The translations under genes were made by a program, and so were the position numbers. Positions 43,816 through 53,900 of a stretch of DNA of 64,000 nucleotides are shown here, piece by piece. The DNA lies in contig JAEBDY010000005.1 of assembly GCA_049997955.1 (NCBI GenBank), positions 434,001 to 498,000 on the forward strand, in the 5' to 3' direction. Each line of letters begins with the position of its first letter. Within the stretch, counting starts at the first letter, position 1. The stretch comes from Umezawaea sp049997955 (GTDB taxonomy: Bacteria; Actinomycetota; Actinomycetes; Mycobacteriales; Pseudonocardiaceae). The notes below the pieces were generated by a model. The model was not told where the DNA came from. It worked only from the letters and a program-made list of their open reading frames with translations, and did not search any database.

Positions 43816-44208
43816 GTGACCACCTGGACCGAAGTGATCAACTACGTTCGGCTGCGGTACGAGGTCCTGGAGGAGACGGACAGCTGGTTGCGCTTCCAGC
43901 TCAACCTCCAGGACGACCGCACCCAGCAGGTGTCGGTGCACCACGTGCCGGACGCCGACGGCGCGGCCTGGCTGGAGATCTCCTCCCCGGTCGGCTGGGC
44001 TGACAAGGTCGACCTGCGACGACTGCTCGACCTCGCGGGCGAGGCGCTCGTCGGCGGCGCCGCCGTGGTCGAGGGCGTCGCGCTGCTCAAGCACACCGTG
44101 CCCCTGGAGGACCTGAGCGTCCTGGAGGAGTTCGACCGGCCGCTCCAGCTGGTCGTGGCGAAGGCGGACGCGTTCGAGCGCGAGCTGACCGAGGCCGACC
44201 ACTTCTGA
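43816..44208 (+). CDS. Conserved small protein, YbjN/type III chaperone-like
   Basis: A 130-residue protein. The pattern VINYVRLRYEVLEET, FQLNLQDDRTQQVSVHHV, WLEISSPVG, ALVGGAAVVEGVALLKHTVPLEDL is consistent with the YbjN/CesT-like alpha-beta fold, but I cannot assign a named function. GTG 43816 follows GGCGAAAAACAC; an ATG at 43762 is less likely. It is divergent from dnaE1, with about 330 bp between them containing no supported gene, and convergent with the SWIM protein gene. Confidence 0.8.
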   Translation: MTTWTEVINYVRLRYEVLEETDSWLRFQLNLQDDRTQQVSVHHVPDADGAAWLEISSPVGWADKVDLRRLLDLAGEALVGGAAVVEGVALLKHTVPLEDLSVLEEFDRPLQLVVAKADAFERELTEADHF

Positions 44209-44247
44209 CAGCCGCCGTTACGAGCCGTGGTGCTCGTCGGCTTCCGC

Positions 44248-44285
44248 GACCGTGCCCCGCTGCCCACCGGTAGCGGGGCACGGTC
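44248..44285. terminator. Bidirectional terminator between convergent genes
   Basis: GACCGTGCCCCGCT and AGCGGGGCACGGTC form a perfect 14-bp stem with a 10-base loop. It sits midway between the stop at 44208 and the stop at 44299. Confidence 0.82.
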
Positions 44286-44298
44286 GTCTCCGGGGGCC

Positions 44299-46032
44299 TC
44301 AGGAGGTGCCGACCACCTCCAGCCAGGCGTGCCGCGCGGCGGCACGGGTGAACTCGCGGACGTGCACGCCCGCCCGCAGCCAGGCGAACGGGAAGGCGTC
44401 GCCCGCGTCGCGCACCACCCGGCCGAACGCGTCCCGCTCCCGGTCGCGGGAGGTGGTGGCGAGGTCGGCCAGCAGGCCCGCGGTGGTGGTGAGCCCGGTG
44501 CGGGTCAGGATCGCCACGTCGCGGTTCGCCGACGCGACGGCCGCGACGGCCCGGCCGCCCAGTGCCACCCGGTGCAGCACGTTCTCCAGCGGCCGCACCG
44601 GCCGCGGGACCCGGCCGGTCGGCTCCGGGCGGCGCGGCAGCTCCCTCGTTCCGCCGCCCGCCACGTGCGAGCGCTGGAGCTGGTCCAGGCCCAGGTCGAC
44701 GTGGTGGCGCAGCTCGGCGGGGAGCGCAAGGTCCTCGCCCGACACCGCCAGCGCGACGGCCGTGCCCGGCCGGTCGGGGAGCAGCCGGGCGACGATCCGG
44801 AGCCGCAGCCCGCCCGCGCCCGCGAGCACGCGCAGGTTCTCGCGGGCCCGGCCGCCCTCGCCGACGAGGTCCAGGTGGGCGTCGCCGCCCGAGACGCGCA
44901 ATGCGCCTCCGGCCGCGCCCTGCACGGCGACGTCGAGGAACACCAGGTCAGCGCCTGCGGGACGGTGGGTCGCGGGTCTCGTGTCGGCGTGGAAGGCGCG
45001 AGCCACCTGGTCCGCCAGGGGCTGCGCCCACAGGGCCGCGAACGGTGGCGTGGTCCACGCGGTGCCGGAGGCGGCCACCGCGCGCACGGCCTTGCCCGCG
45101 CCCAGCCTGCGGTCCGGTGACGCCGTGCCGCCGGACAGCAGGAGACCCGCTCGCCCCAGTTCGCGCTGGGTGAGGCCGGACTCGCCGATCGCCACGGCCC
45201 CGCTCGCGGCGGAGGCGATCCGCTCCGACCCGCCCGGCATGATCGCCGGGACGGTCCACAGCACCCCGGAGTCGTCCACGAGGTGGGTGACGACGCCGCT
45301 GTAGCCGGACGTGGTCAGGACGGTCTCGGTGCACAGGCCGTACAGCCGCAGCGCGCCGACGGGGGAGTACTCGCGGCGAGCGGTGCCGCGCAGTTCGGCC
45401 GGGTCCGCCGCGCCCGTGCCCGCGCGCAGGTCGTGGCACAGCAGCAGGAGGTCGACCAGTTCGGCGGTGAGCACCTCGCGGTCGAACGACGAGTCGCCGC
45501 CGCGGGCCGCCGCGAGCGCGGCGGCGATGCGCAGGCCGCCCGCCGCGGCGCGGTGCAGGCCCGCGACGCGGGCGGTGTGCACGGCCCGCAGCAGTTCGGC
45601 CCGCACGACCGCGCCGCTGCCGGTCGCGCCGGACCGCAGCACCGTCGAGCACGCCTCCCACAGCGCGGTGGCGGCCGCGCGTTCGTCCGCGCGCACCTCC
45701 GCCGTGGGGGTGGCGACGACCTCGACGACCGGCGCGACCGCGGTGTCCTCCACCCCGTCGGCCACCTCGGCCGCCGCGACGGCGATGCCGCGGTGCAGGC
45801 ACTTCGGGGCGAGCAGGCAGCTGCACGCCAGGTCTGCGGCGGTGGCGAGGACGCCGCCGGTCAGGGTCCAGGTGAGGGTGGTGTCGCCGTCGAGCACGGC
45901 GGTGGCCGTGTCGCCGTCGACGGTGACCTCCCACTCGGCCGCGCGGTCCAGCGCCGTGTCGACCCGTTTGCGCAGCCGCGGCGGGAGCGCGTCGAGCACG
46001 TCCGCCACGACGGCGGGAGCGACGGGGATCAT
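44299..46032 (-). CDS. SWIM zinc-finger protein (YehQ-like) of the second MoxR cluster
   Basis: A 577-residue protein. The SWIM motif CxC-x5-CxH is at residues 70-80 (ACSCLLAPKCLH), after a short wHTH-like start (VVADVLDALPPRLRKRV). The rest is Ala/Arg-rich and not assigned. SWIM domains bind nucleic acid or protein. ATG 46032 overlaps the stop of the DUF5682-vWA gene (ATGA); it is the last gene of the leftward operon. E. coli YehQ is the likely functional counterpart by position. Confidence 0.86.
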   Translation of the reverse strand: MIPVAPAVVADVLDALPPRLRKRVDTALDRAAEWEVTVDGDTATAVLDGDTTLTWTLTGGVLATAADLACSCLLAPKCLHRGIAVAAAEVADGVEDTAVAPVVEVVATPTAEVRADERAAATALWEACSTVLRSGATGSGAVVRAELLRAVHTARVAGLHRAAAGGLRIAAALAAARGGDSSFDREVLTAELVDLLLLCHDLRAGTGAADPAELRGTARREYSPVGALRLYGLCTETVLTTSGYSGVVTHLVDDSGVLWTVPAIMPGGSERIASAASGAVAIGESGLTQRELGRAGLLLSGGTASPDRRLGAGKAVRAVAASGTAWTTPPFAALWAQPLADQVARAFHADTRPATHRPAGADLVFLDVAVQGAAGGALRVSGGDAHLDLVGEGGRARENLRVLAGAGGLRLRIVARLLPDRPGTAVALAVSGEDLALPAELRHHVDLGLDQLQRSHVAGGGTRELPRRPEPTGRVPRPVRPLENVLHRVALGGRAVAAVASANRDVAILTRTGLTTTAGLLADLATTSRDRERDAFGRVVRDAGDAFPFAWLRAGVHVREFTRAAARHAWLEVVGTS

Positions 46033-49000
46033 CCGCGCACCTTCTCGCCCACCCAGCGGGCCAGCGCCTGCGGGCTGAGCGCCGCCACCGGCATCCCGGC
46101 GGCGACCAGCGCGCCCGCGACCGACGTCGAGTAGCGGGCGTTGCCGCCGTCGTCCAGGCTCGCGCAGCCCAGCACGGTCACGCCCGAGGTCACCAGCTCC
46201 CGGACCTGGCCGACGAGCGGCGCCAGCGGGCCGCCCTCCTCGAAGTCGCTGACCAGCACCACCATCGTCCTTTCCGGAACGGTCACGAGGGAACGGGCGT
46301 GCCGCAGGGCGCCCGCGATGTGCGTGCCACCGCCGACCCGCACCTCCAGCAGCAGCGACAGCGGGTCGGACACCCGGTCGGTCAGGTCGACGACCTCCGT
46401 GGAGAACGCGAGGAAGTGCGTCGACAGCGACGGCACCCCGGCGAACACCGACGCGGTGAGCGCCGACCACACCGTGGACGCCTCCATCGAGCCGGAGACG
46501 TCCACCACCAGCACCAGCCGCCAGTCGCTGGACTTGCGGCCGCGGGTGCGGAACACCGGCCGCTCCGGGATGACCACCACCCGGCCGGTGGCGTCCCGGC
46601 GAGCGGTGGCGAGGTTCGCCCGCAGGGTGCGCGGGAGGTCCAGCTTCCCGCCGGGCCTGCGGGTCGGGGTCGGCAGCTGCATCCCGGTCAACGCCGGGCG
46701 CACCCGGTTGACCAGCTGGGCGGTCAGCTCGCTGACGAGCCTGGCCACGAGCGGCCGCAGGCGGGCCAGCGACGACTCGGACAGGCCACCCGCCAGGGAG
46801 AGGACGCTGCGCAGCAGCTCCACGGACGGGCGGACCGAGCCGGGGTCGATCTCCAGCGCGGCTTCCAGCCTGCCGCCTTCCGCGGCGGTGGCCAGCACCT
46901 CCTCGCGGACGTGGTCGCCGAACAGCTCGCGCAGCTCCTCCGACCACTCGCGGACGTCGGGGAACGGGTCGGAGCGGTCGGCTCCCGCGTCTCCCCGCAG
47001 GGCGCCTTCGCCGCGGTCCTGGCCGTACAGCTCGTCCAGGGCCGCCGCGTACCGGGCGCCGCCCTGCGGACGGTCGCCCCGTGCACCGAGCACCAGCCGC
47101 CAGCGGAGGGCGGCGGGCAGCGTCCCGGCTTCCGCGGTGGGACGTGGTCCGCTCGTCGGCTCCGGCGGGACCGCAACGTCCACAGCGGATCGCGGCGGCT
47201 GGTCGAGCCCGTGGGCGCGCAGGGTGGCCAGCGCGGCGTGCTCGGCGTTCAGCCACAGCGCGAGCAGTTCGGGGTCGGGTGCGTCGGTCGCGTCGACGCG
47301 GTCGCCGGTGCGCTGCTCCACCACCGCGAGGACACGGGCTCGCGCGGCGGGGCCGATGGACGTGAACGCGCCGCGCAGCGCGGGCAGCCGGTCGAGGAAG
47401 TCGCGGTCGGCCAGGTCCTCGACGCGGTCCAGCAGGGGCGCCAGGGTTTCCGGCGTCTCCAGGAGCGAGGCCGCGGCGGCCAGCACGCCGGTGAGGGCGT
47501 GGCGCAGGACGCCGCGGCGGTCCGGGGTGGTGGCGCCGTCGATCCACGACGCCACCCGCTCGCCGAGCGCTTCCGGCGGGGTGAGGCCGAGCAGGACGCG
47601 GGTGGCGCCCGCCGCACCCGCGATCAGCGGTGAGGCGTCGTCGGCGAGCCGCCGCAGGGTCGCGGCCAGCCGCAGGCCGGTGCCGTGCTGGTCGTGCCGC
47701 TGGCCCAGTTCGACCAGCGCGTGCGCGTCCGCGACGTCCTCGGAGCCGGCCAGACCGTCGAGCTGGGTGACGGCCGCGGTCTCCAAGTCCCGCGCCAGCA
47801 GGGGGTGCGCGTCCAGCACGTCGCCGGGCGTGCCGGGCAGGTGGCCCGCGCGCAGGCGGTCGAGCAGGTCCAGCGCGCCCAGCAGTTCCGGCAGGGTGCC
47901 CGACGCCGGGAGGACGGTCGAGGCGTCGGTCAGGAGGTCGTCGACCAGGTCCGGCAGGCCGCACGCGGCCGCCGCCGCGAGATCGGTCAGCACGTCGTCC
48001 GGCGTGTGGCCGCCCTTGCTCTCCCGTTCGGCTCGGCGGGCCCGCAGCCTGCCGTACGCGGCCAGCGGCAGGGTCGCGCCCCACAGGCCCGCGACCGGCA
48101 GGGTGGCCGCGGTCGCCGGGGTCCACGTCGCGGTCCAGCGGGTGGAGAGCGCGTCGCCACCGCCGACCCCGGTGGTGGCCGTCGCCTCGGCGTACGTCAC
48201 GCCGAGGACGGAGAGCCTGCGCAGCGCGACTTCCCGCCGCGCGTCCAGCGCGGACCGGAGCGGGTCGAGCCGGAGCGTCGCGGGCTCGCGGGTGCCGGGG
48301 CCGGGCAGCCGCAGGTCGGCCAGCAGGGCCTCCACGGCGGGCGCGAGGCCGGATCGGGGCGTGCCCGGCGCGAGGACGCCGGTTCGGTGCCCCACCAGGA
48401 CATCGCCCGCCGCGCGGGCCACGACCCGGCCCCGGCCCAGCGGTTCGGCGTGGGTGAGGACGGTCTGCACCGCCTCGACGACCTCGCCGCGGCCGGGCGC
48501 GGGCAGTCCGCGCAACCGGGCCAGGTCGACGGCGAGCCGCAGGGTCTCGCGTGCCTCGCCGGGACCGGCCGGGTGGCCCAGTTCCCTCACCCGCGAACAG
48601 ATCCGCACGATCACGGACGCGGCGGCGGCCTCCACGGCGGCCGGATCGCCTTCGGCCTCCAGGACCGCCTGCTGCCACTCGGGGTCGCGGATGCCCGCCG
48701 GGTAGCCGGACCGCTCGTCCAGCAGCGCGAAGCCGTACGGCACCAGGGAGGTGACCACGTCGTCGCTCTTGGCGTCGGGTTGCGCCGGGTCGCCTTCGGC
48801 GTCGTCCAGCAGGGCCGCCGCGTGGAACGAGCCGATCACCGCGGCGCACCGCCGCCCGCCGGCGAGCGCGACCGCCCGCCGCATCCAGGCTTCGCGGCGC
48901 AGGTCGAACGGGTCGATGGCGGTGCCCGCCGCGTCGCTGCGCATGGCCCAGCCGACCAGCAGCGCCGCTCGCCGCACGGCTTCGGCGGTCTGGCCGGGCG

Positions 49001-49478
49001 CGGCGGCCTCCACGAGGCGGTCCCACAGGTCCTCGCCGTCGCGGCCGGTGATGGTGCGGCGCAGCGCGTCCGCCAGGGGTGAGGGGCCCGCCTGACCGGT
49101 GGTGTGACCGGTGCCGCGCAACGCCAGCGGCAGGTCGCAGGGGCGGACCTCGACGCCGTTGCGGTGCGCCCAGCGGACCGCGGCCAACTCGGGCGAGAAG
49201 TCGGCGAACGGGTAGAACGCCAGGCTGCCGCCGTCGCGGGCCGCGCCGGACAGGGCGACCGGTGCGGTGAGGCCGGGGTCGGCCAGGTGCGGCAGCCACG
49301 CCCCCAGCTCCTCCGGGAGTTCGACCAGCAGCACCTCGGGGTCGGCGGCCTCCAGCATGGCGGGCATCAGGGCGGCCAGCGCGGGCGAGTGGTGGCGCAC
49401 GCCGATCAGGTGCGGCGTGCGGTGGTCGGCGAGCCGGTCGACCACCGCGGGATCGGTGGCGAGCGGTGAGGAGGTCAC
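46029..49478 (-). CDS. DUF5682-vWA fusion protein (YehM-YehP-like)
   Basis: A 1,149-residue protein. The N-terminal domain (HLIGVRHHSPALAALMPAML, VLLVELPEELGAW) is the DUF5682/TraB-like start, followed by a long helical region (about 250-800). The C-terminal vWA domain has MIDAS LVLVVDVSGSMEASTVW, VGGGTHIAGAL and VLVSDFEEGG. This fuses what is split between two genes (yehM and yehP) in E. coli. GTG 49478 overlaps the small frame upstream; the stop overlaps the SWIM gene. Expected to work with the MoxR ATPase. Confidence 0.87.
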   Translation of the reverse strand: MTSSPLATDPAVVDRLADHRTPHLIGVRHHSPALAALMPAMLEAADPEVLLVELPEELGAWLPHLADPGLTAPVALSGAARDGGSLAFYPFADFSPELAAVRWAHRNGVEVRPCDLPLALRGTGHTTGQAGPSPLADALRRTITGRDGEDLWDRLVEAAAPGQTAEAVRRAALLVGWAMRSDAAGTAIDPFDLRREAWMRRAVALAGGRRCAAVIGSFHAAALLDDAEGDPAQPDAKSDDVVTSLVPYGFALLDERSGYPAGIRDPEWQQAVLEAEGDPAAVEAAAASVIVRICSRVRELGHPAGPGEARETLRLAVDLARLRGLPAPGRGEVVEAVQTVLTHAEPLGRGRVVARAAGDVLVGHRTGVLAPGTPRSGLAPAVEALLADLRLPGPGTREPATLRLDPLRSALDARREVALRRLSVLGVTYAEATATTGVGGGDALSTRWTATWTPATAATLPVAGLWGATLPLAAYGRLRARRAERESKGGHTPDDVLTDLAAAAACGLPDLVDDLLTDASTVLPASGTLPELLGALDLLDRLRAGHLPGTPGDVLDAHPLLARDLETAAVTQLDGLAGSEDVADAHALVELGQRHDQHGTGLRLAATLRRLADDASPLIAGAAGATRVLLGLTPPEALGERVASWIDGATTPDRRGVLRHALTGVLAAAASLLETPETLAPLLDRVEDLADRDFLDRLPALRGAFTSIGPAARARVLAVVEQRTGDRVDATDAPDPELLALWLNAEHAALATLRAHGLDQPPRSAVDVAVPPEPTSGPRPTAEAGTLPAALRWRLVLGARGDRPQGGARYAAALDELYGQDRGEGALRGDAGADRSDPFPDVREWSEELRELFGDHVREEVLATAAEGGRLEAALEIDPGSVRPSVELLRSVLSLAGGLSESSLARLRPLVARLVSELTAQLVNRVRPALTGMQLPTPTRRPGGKLDLPRTLRANLATARRDATGRVVVIPERPVFRTRGRKSSDWRLVLVVDVSGSMEASTVWSALTASVFAGVPSLSTHFLAFSTEVVDLTDRVSDPLSLLLEVRVGGGTHIAGALRHARSLVTVPERTMVVLVSDFEEGGPLAPLVGQVRELVTSGVTVLGCASLDDGGNARYSTSVAGALVAAGMPVAALSPQALARWVGEKVRG

Positions 49479-49720
49479 GTGAGCACCTCGGACTGGTCGG
49501 TGTGCGGCGGCGTGGGCGCGCTCGGCCCGCGCCTGGATCGGTTGGCGCGGAAGGGATTCGCGCTCGGGGTCGGCGGGCGGTCGAGTCCGCCCGGGTGCGA
49601 GGTGGCTCCGAGGGTGCGCACGGCTCGCCCGAGGTGGACGCCGTGGTTGGACAGCGGTGAGGACACGGGGGTGCTCGGGACGGCACGGCCGGGGTGGGGC
49701 TGGGGGAACGCGGACGGCAT
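49475..49720 (-). CDS. Possible small Pro/Ser-rich protein between MoxR and DUF5682-vWA genes
   Basis: An 81-codon frame from ATG 49720 (MPSAFPQPHPGRAVP...) whose TGA overlaps the GTG of the next gene. It is rich in Pro, Ser, Arg and His and looks disordered. It could serve only to couple translation across the 345-bp gap 49479-49823, or be a chance frame; nothing else is seen in that gap. Confidence 0.25.
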   Translation of the reverse strand: MPSAFPQPHPGRAVPSTPVSSPLSNHGVHLGRAVRTLGATSHPGGLDRPPTPSANPFRANRSRRGPSAPTPPHTDQSEVLT

Positions 49721-49823
49721 GCGGGTACCTCGGGCGCGCTGGGGTTCGGGGTCGTGCACGGGCGCACGGGTCGGACGGGGCCCGTGGTGGGCGGCCGCGG
49801 GGCCGCCCACCACGAGGACGTCG

Positions 49824-50978
49824 TCAGGAGTCGAGGACGTCACGGAGTTCCCACATGCGGCGCCAGGTGCGGGAGCCGGACTCGGCGCGGCGGCGGACGG
49901 CGCCGTCCCAGTAGCCGAGCAGCCGGGCGGCGTCGCCGGGGTCGTCCTTGCGGACCACGCCCAGGAGATGGCCCGGCAGCAGGGAAAGGGGGTCGCGGTC
50001 ACCGGGGAAGTAGGTGCTCGCCAGCCCCAGGGAGGTGGCTACCGAGACCGCTTCGGCGGTGCTCATGACGGTGGACGGGCGCTCCACCGCCCACCCCTCC
50101 TCGGAGACGCCGTTGCGCAGGTCGCGGAACGCGGTGACGAGCGCCTCCAGGACCACGTCGTCCACGGAGAACGGGGCCTTGACGCGTTCCAGCGCGGCGC
50201 CCGCCTGCCTGCGGACCAGGGCGATCTCGGCGGCGAGGTCGCCGATGGGGCCGACCGCCTCGAAGTTGAAGCGGCGCTTGAGGGCGGCGGACATCTCCGA
50301 GACACCGCGGTCGCGGAGGTTGGCGGTGGCGATCACGGTGAAGCCGGGAGAGGCGTGGACGGTGGCGTCGTCGCTGCCGGACAGCTCCGGGACGGCGATG
50401 CGGCGGTCCGAGAGGATCGACACCAAGGCGTCCTGGACCTCGGGGAGGCAGCGCGTGACCTCCTCCACCCGCACGACGCCGCCGGTGCGCATCGCGGTCA
50501 GCACGGGGGAGGGGACCAGCGCTCGCGGACTGGGCCCCTCCGCCAGCAGCAGCGCGTAGTTCCAGCCGTAGCGCAGCTGGTCCTCGGTGGTGCCCGCGGT
50601 GCCCTGCACGACCAGCTGGCTGGTGCCGCACACGGCGGCGGCCAGCAGTTCCGAGAGCATCGACTTGGCGGTGCCGGGCTCGCCGACGAGCAGCAGGCCG
50701 CGTTCGCCCGCGAGCGTCACGACGGCCCGCTCGACGAGCGCGCGCTCGCCGACGAACTTCGGGCTGATCGCCATGCGCGACGGCACGCCGTCCACGGACA
50801 CGCCCTTGGGCAACGCCAGGGCGTCGCCGCCGCTGCCGACGATGTACGTGACGACGGCCCTCGGGGTGAGCCGCCAGCCGGGCGGCCGGAGGCCGTCGTC
50901 GTGGGCGGCGAGGAACGCCAGTTCGTCGCGGTGGGCGTCCTCGGCCGGTTCTACCTGCCTGGGGGCGACGGCGGTCAC
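49824..50978 (-). CDS. MoxR-type AAA+ ATPase (YehL-like)
   Basis: A 384-residue MoxR AAA+ ATPase. Walker A is GEPGTAKS (99-106), Walker B is VVRVEEVTRC, sensor 1 is FTVIATANLRDRGV, and MSAALKRRFNFE follows. The N-terminal 75 residues precede FVGERALVERAVV. GTG 50978 overlaps the stop of the giant gene. MoxR ATPases remodel partner proteins together with vWA proteins, here the DUF5682-vWA fusion encoded downstream. Confidence 0.92.
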   Translation of the reverse strand: MTAVAPRQVEPAEDAHRDELAFLAAHDDGLRPPGWRLTPRAVVTYIVGSGGDALALPKGVSVDGVPSRMAISPKFVGERALVERAVVTLAGERGLLLVGEPGTAKSMLSELLAAAVCGTSQLVVQGTAGTTEDQLRYGWNYALLLAEGPSPRALVPSPVLTAMRTGGVVRVEEVTRCLPEVQDALVSILSDRRIAVPELSGSDDATVHASPGFTVIATANLRDRGVSEMSAALKRRFNFEAVGPIGDLAAEIALVRRQAGAALERVKAPFSVDDVVLEALVTAFRDLRNGVSEEGWAVERPSTVMSTAEAVSVATSLGLASTYFPGDRDPLSLLPGHLLGVVRKDDPGDAARLLGYWDGAVRRRAESGSRTWRRMWELRDVLDS

Positions 50979-53900
50979 CTGCGTCCTCCGGTCTTGAGCT
51001 CTTCGTAGGCGGGGGCGTCGCCGTCGAGCACGCGCCGCCAGGCACGCGCGAACAGGTCGGCGACGGGTTCACGGGCCGCGATCAGCCCGGTGGGGTGGTT
51101 GGTGGTGAAGCCGAACATCGGCGACTTCCACGATTCCAGCGGCAGGTGCGGCGAGCCGAGCGGCAGCCAGCCGCCGGGCAGGAACAGCGAGCGGCCCGCC
51201 CTGGCGCGCTTGGCGGTCAGCACGAGGTCCGTCGCCCCGAGCGCGGCGCGCGCCTTCTTCAGCCGTGCGGGCTTCCACCCGGTCCACCGCGCCACGTTCG
51301 CGTCGGTCGGGTCCGGCAGGGCCAGCAGTTGCAGGTACAGCGCCGCCGCGTCCTCGTCCAGCCCGAACTTCGCGGCCACCTCGGCCACCAGCCCCGGCAC
51401 CGACACCGTCGGGTCCTGGAAGTAGGCCGACGGGTCGACGCCCTCGGGCCGCGTCACGGCGCACGCGGCCGTCAGGCCGTCGTCCTCCAGCAGGTCCAGC
51501 GCCTGGAACACGGCGTGCGTGTGGGTCATCTCCACCAGGGCAGTCATCAGCACCACGTCCTGCGCGACGAGCAGGCCCGGCCGCACGACCAGTCGGCAGT
51601 ACTGGTCGGACACGCCGATCACGGTCAGCCACGGGCGGTGCTGCACGACCTCGCCCGTCGCGGGCATCTCGACGCCGAGCAGGCCGCCCACGTCCTCCCG
51701 CGACAGCCAACTGCCCACCTCGACGGCGAAACCGGGGCTCGCGACCCGCTGCCGGGCCAGTTCCAGCGCCTCCGGCAGCCGGGCGCGCAGCGGCGAGCCC
51801 ACCGGGAGCCGCTGGGCGAGCCACAGCAGCACCTGCGGCACGGCCGTGAGGGTGGCGGGGGAGAACCCGTCGCCGTTCCGGGTCTTCAGCACCGTGCCGT
51901 CCAGCCGCATGTCGGCGTCCGTCGTGAGCCACGGGGTGCTGTCGGGGTTGACGACCCCGGTCACGTACTCGGCGGTCTGCGACAGGGGCAGCAGCTTGGC
52001 GGCGTCGACCAGCACGTCGTCCGGCACCGGCGACCGGTGCCCGTGCTCGGCGGTCCAGACCGCCGCGACGGCGTCCACGTCCGGGCCGCGCGTCCACAGG
52101 TCGGCCGGGTCCTCGGGCACGGCGGCGGCGAGCAGGTAGCGGCGGTACGTGTTGCCCAGGCGCTTGAGCCGTTCCTTGGCGGCCTTCGCGCCACCGGCGG
52201 ACAGGTCGAGCAGACGGCGTTCCGCGGTGCCGAGGTAGTTGGCGTCCCACCTGTCGACGCCGGGCATCCCCGCCAGCAGCACCGTCGCCTCGGCGCTCCC
52301 GAGGCCGGTGCGCTCCACCAGCGCGGGCACGGCCTCGGGGAACCACGGCGCGGGCCCCCGCTCGGCGAGCACGTCGAGGAACCTGGTGACCCGCGCGCCC
52401 GCGAACGGCGAGCGCGCGTCCTCCGACCACTCCAGCAGCCAGCCGGAGGGGAGGTCGAACCGACCGGGGGTCTTGGAGTACTGGAGGCCTTCGAACACGT
52501 TGGCCTGGCTGTGCCGCCAGTTCTCCTCGAACACGGCGATGAACCCGCCACCCACCGGGGTGATGCGGTGCAGCGGCTTGGCGGTGTTGTCCGGCACGGC
52601 CACGCCCACGGTGCGCCAGTGGCCGGTGCCGTCCGCCAGGCCGCTGTCGACGAGCGTCCTGAGCAGCAGCACCACCGCGTTCCGCTGCTCCTCCGGGGTC
52701 AGCGGCGACGCCGCGCGGAGGGCGAGCGCGCCGAGGTGCGGCAGGTGGTCGAACCAGTCCGGGACGGGGGCCTCGGGCAGCGCGCGGCCTGCGGGTTTCG
52801 CAGCCGCGGCCGCGGCCGCCAGCGCCGTGATCAACTCCGGCAGCGTGGTCGCCTTGGCGCCGTGGTTGCTGCTGGAGCGGTACCCGCCGAACCAGCCGAG
52901 CGCGGCGTTCAGCTCCTGCTCCGTCACCACCGGTCCGCTGGGGGCCAGCGCGGCCAGGTCGACGCCCCGCGCCGCCACGGCGACCTCGCCGAAGCTCCGG
53001 AACGTGCGCAGCTGCTTCGCGGCCCGGCGGACCACGTCGAGGACACCGGCGATCAGGCCGGGGTGGGTGAGGCCGGGCAGCGCCTTGGTGACGGCGCGCG
53101 TGAGGTCGTCGCGCTCGCCGCCCAGCAGCGACGTGAGCCGCTCGCGCAGCGACCGCTCCTTGTGCTCCTTCTGGTCCAGCTCCGCCAGCCCGGCGGCGAG
53201 CATGGCGTCCACGGCGCGGCGGGTGACCCCGCGCAGCGCGGCGGACCCGGCCTCGTCACGGGGCGTGAACGAGTGCCACCACGCCGTCGGCACCAGGAAC
53301 GGCGTGCCCGCCGCGTACGCCGAGTGGGACTCCCTCGTGGACAGTCCGCCCAGCAGGGTCCCGTTGTCGTCCACCAGGTCCACCGACCGGTACGACTCGG
53401 CGAACACGAGCCTGCCACCACCCGGCAGGGCGATCACGCCGTCGGGTCGGCGGGTGCCCTTCGGCAGCCGGACCCTGCGCCCGTCGACCCCCTCGCCGAG
53501 CCAGGAGCCGTCGGCCTCCTGGCGCACCCGCCAGCCGTGCAGGCCGTCGGCCGCGCCGAGCGGGCTGGCCGCGGTGCCCGCGACCGCCGGGCGCAGGTCG
53601 CAGTCCGACAGCGCGAGCGCGGTGCCGTCCTCGGTGAACTCCTCCAGGAACCGCGGCAGGCTGGCGCGGCCCAGTTCGCCGGTGGCCGGGTCGACCTCGT
53701 GCCACCACCACTTCTGGTTCTGCCGGGCCCCGGTCCACACCGTGACGCCGTCGCCGAAGGCCCTCGCGGGGTCGGGGATCCGGGTGTCGCCGCGGTGCAC
53801 GACCCGCCGCCCGGTGAACCGGCCGCCGTCCGGCAGCGCGATGGACGGGTTCTCCAGGTCGTTGTTGTAGTAGCCGCGCTGCTCGTCGGTGGGGGCGAAC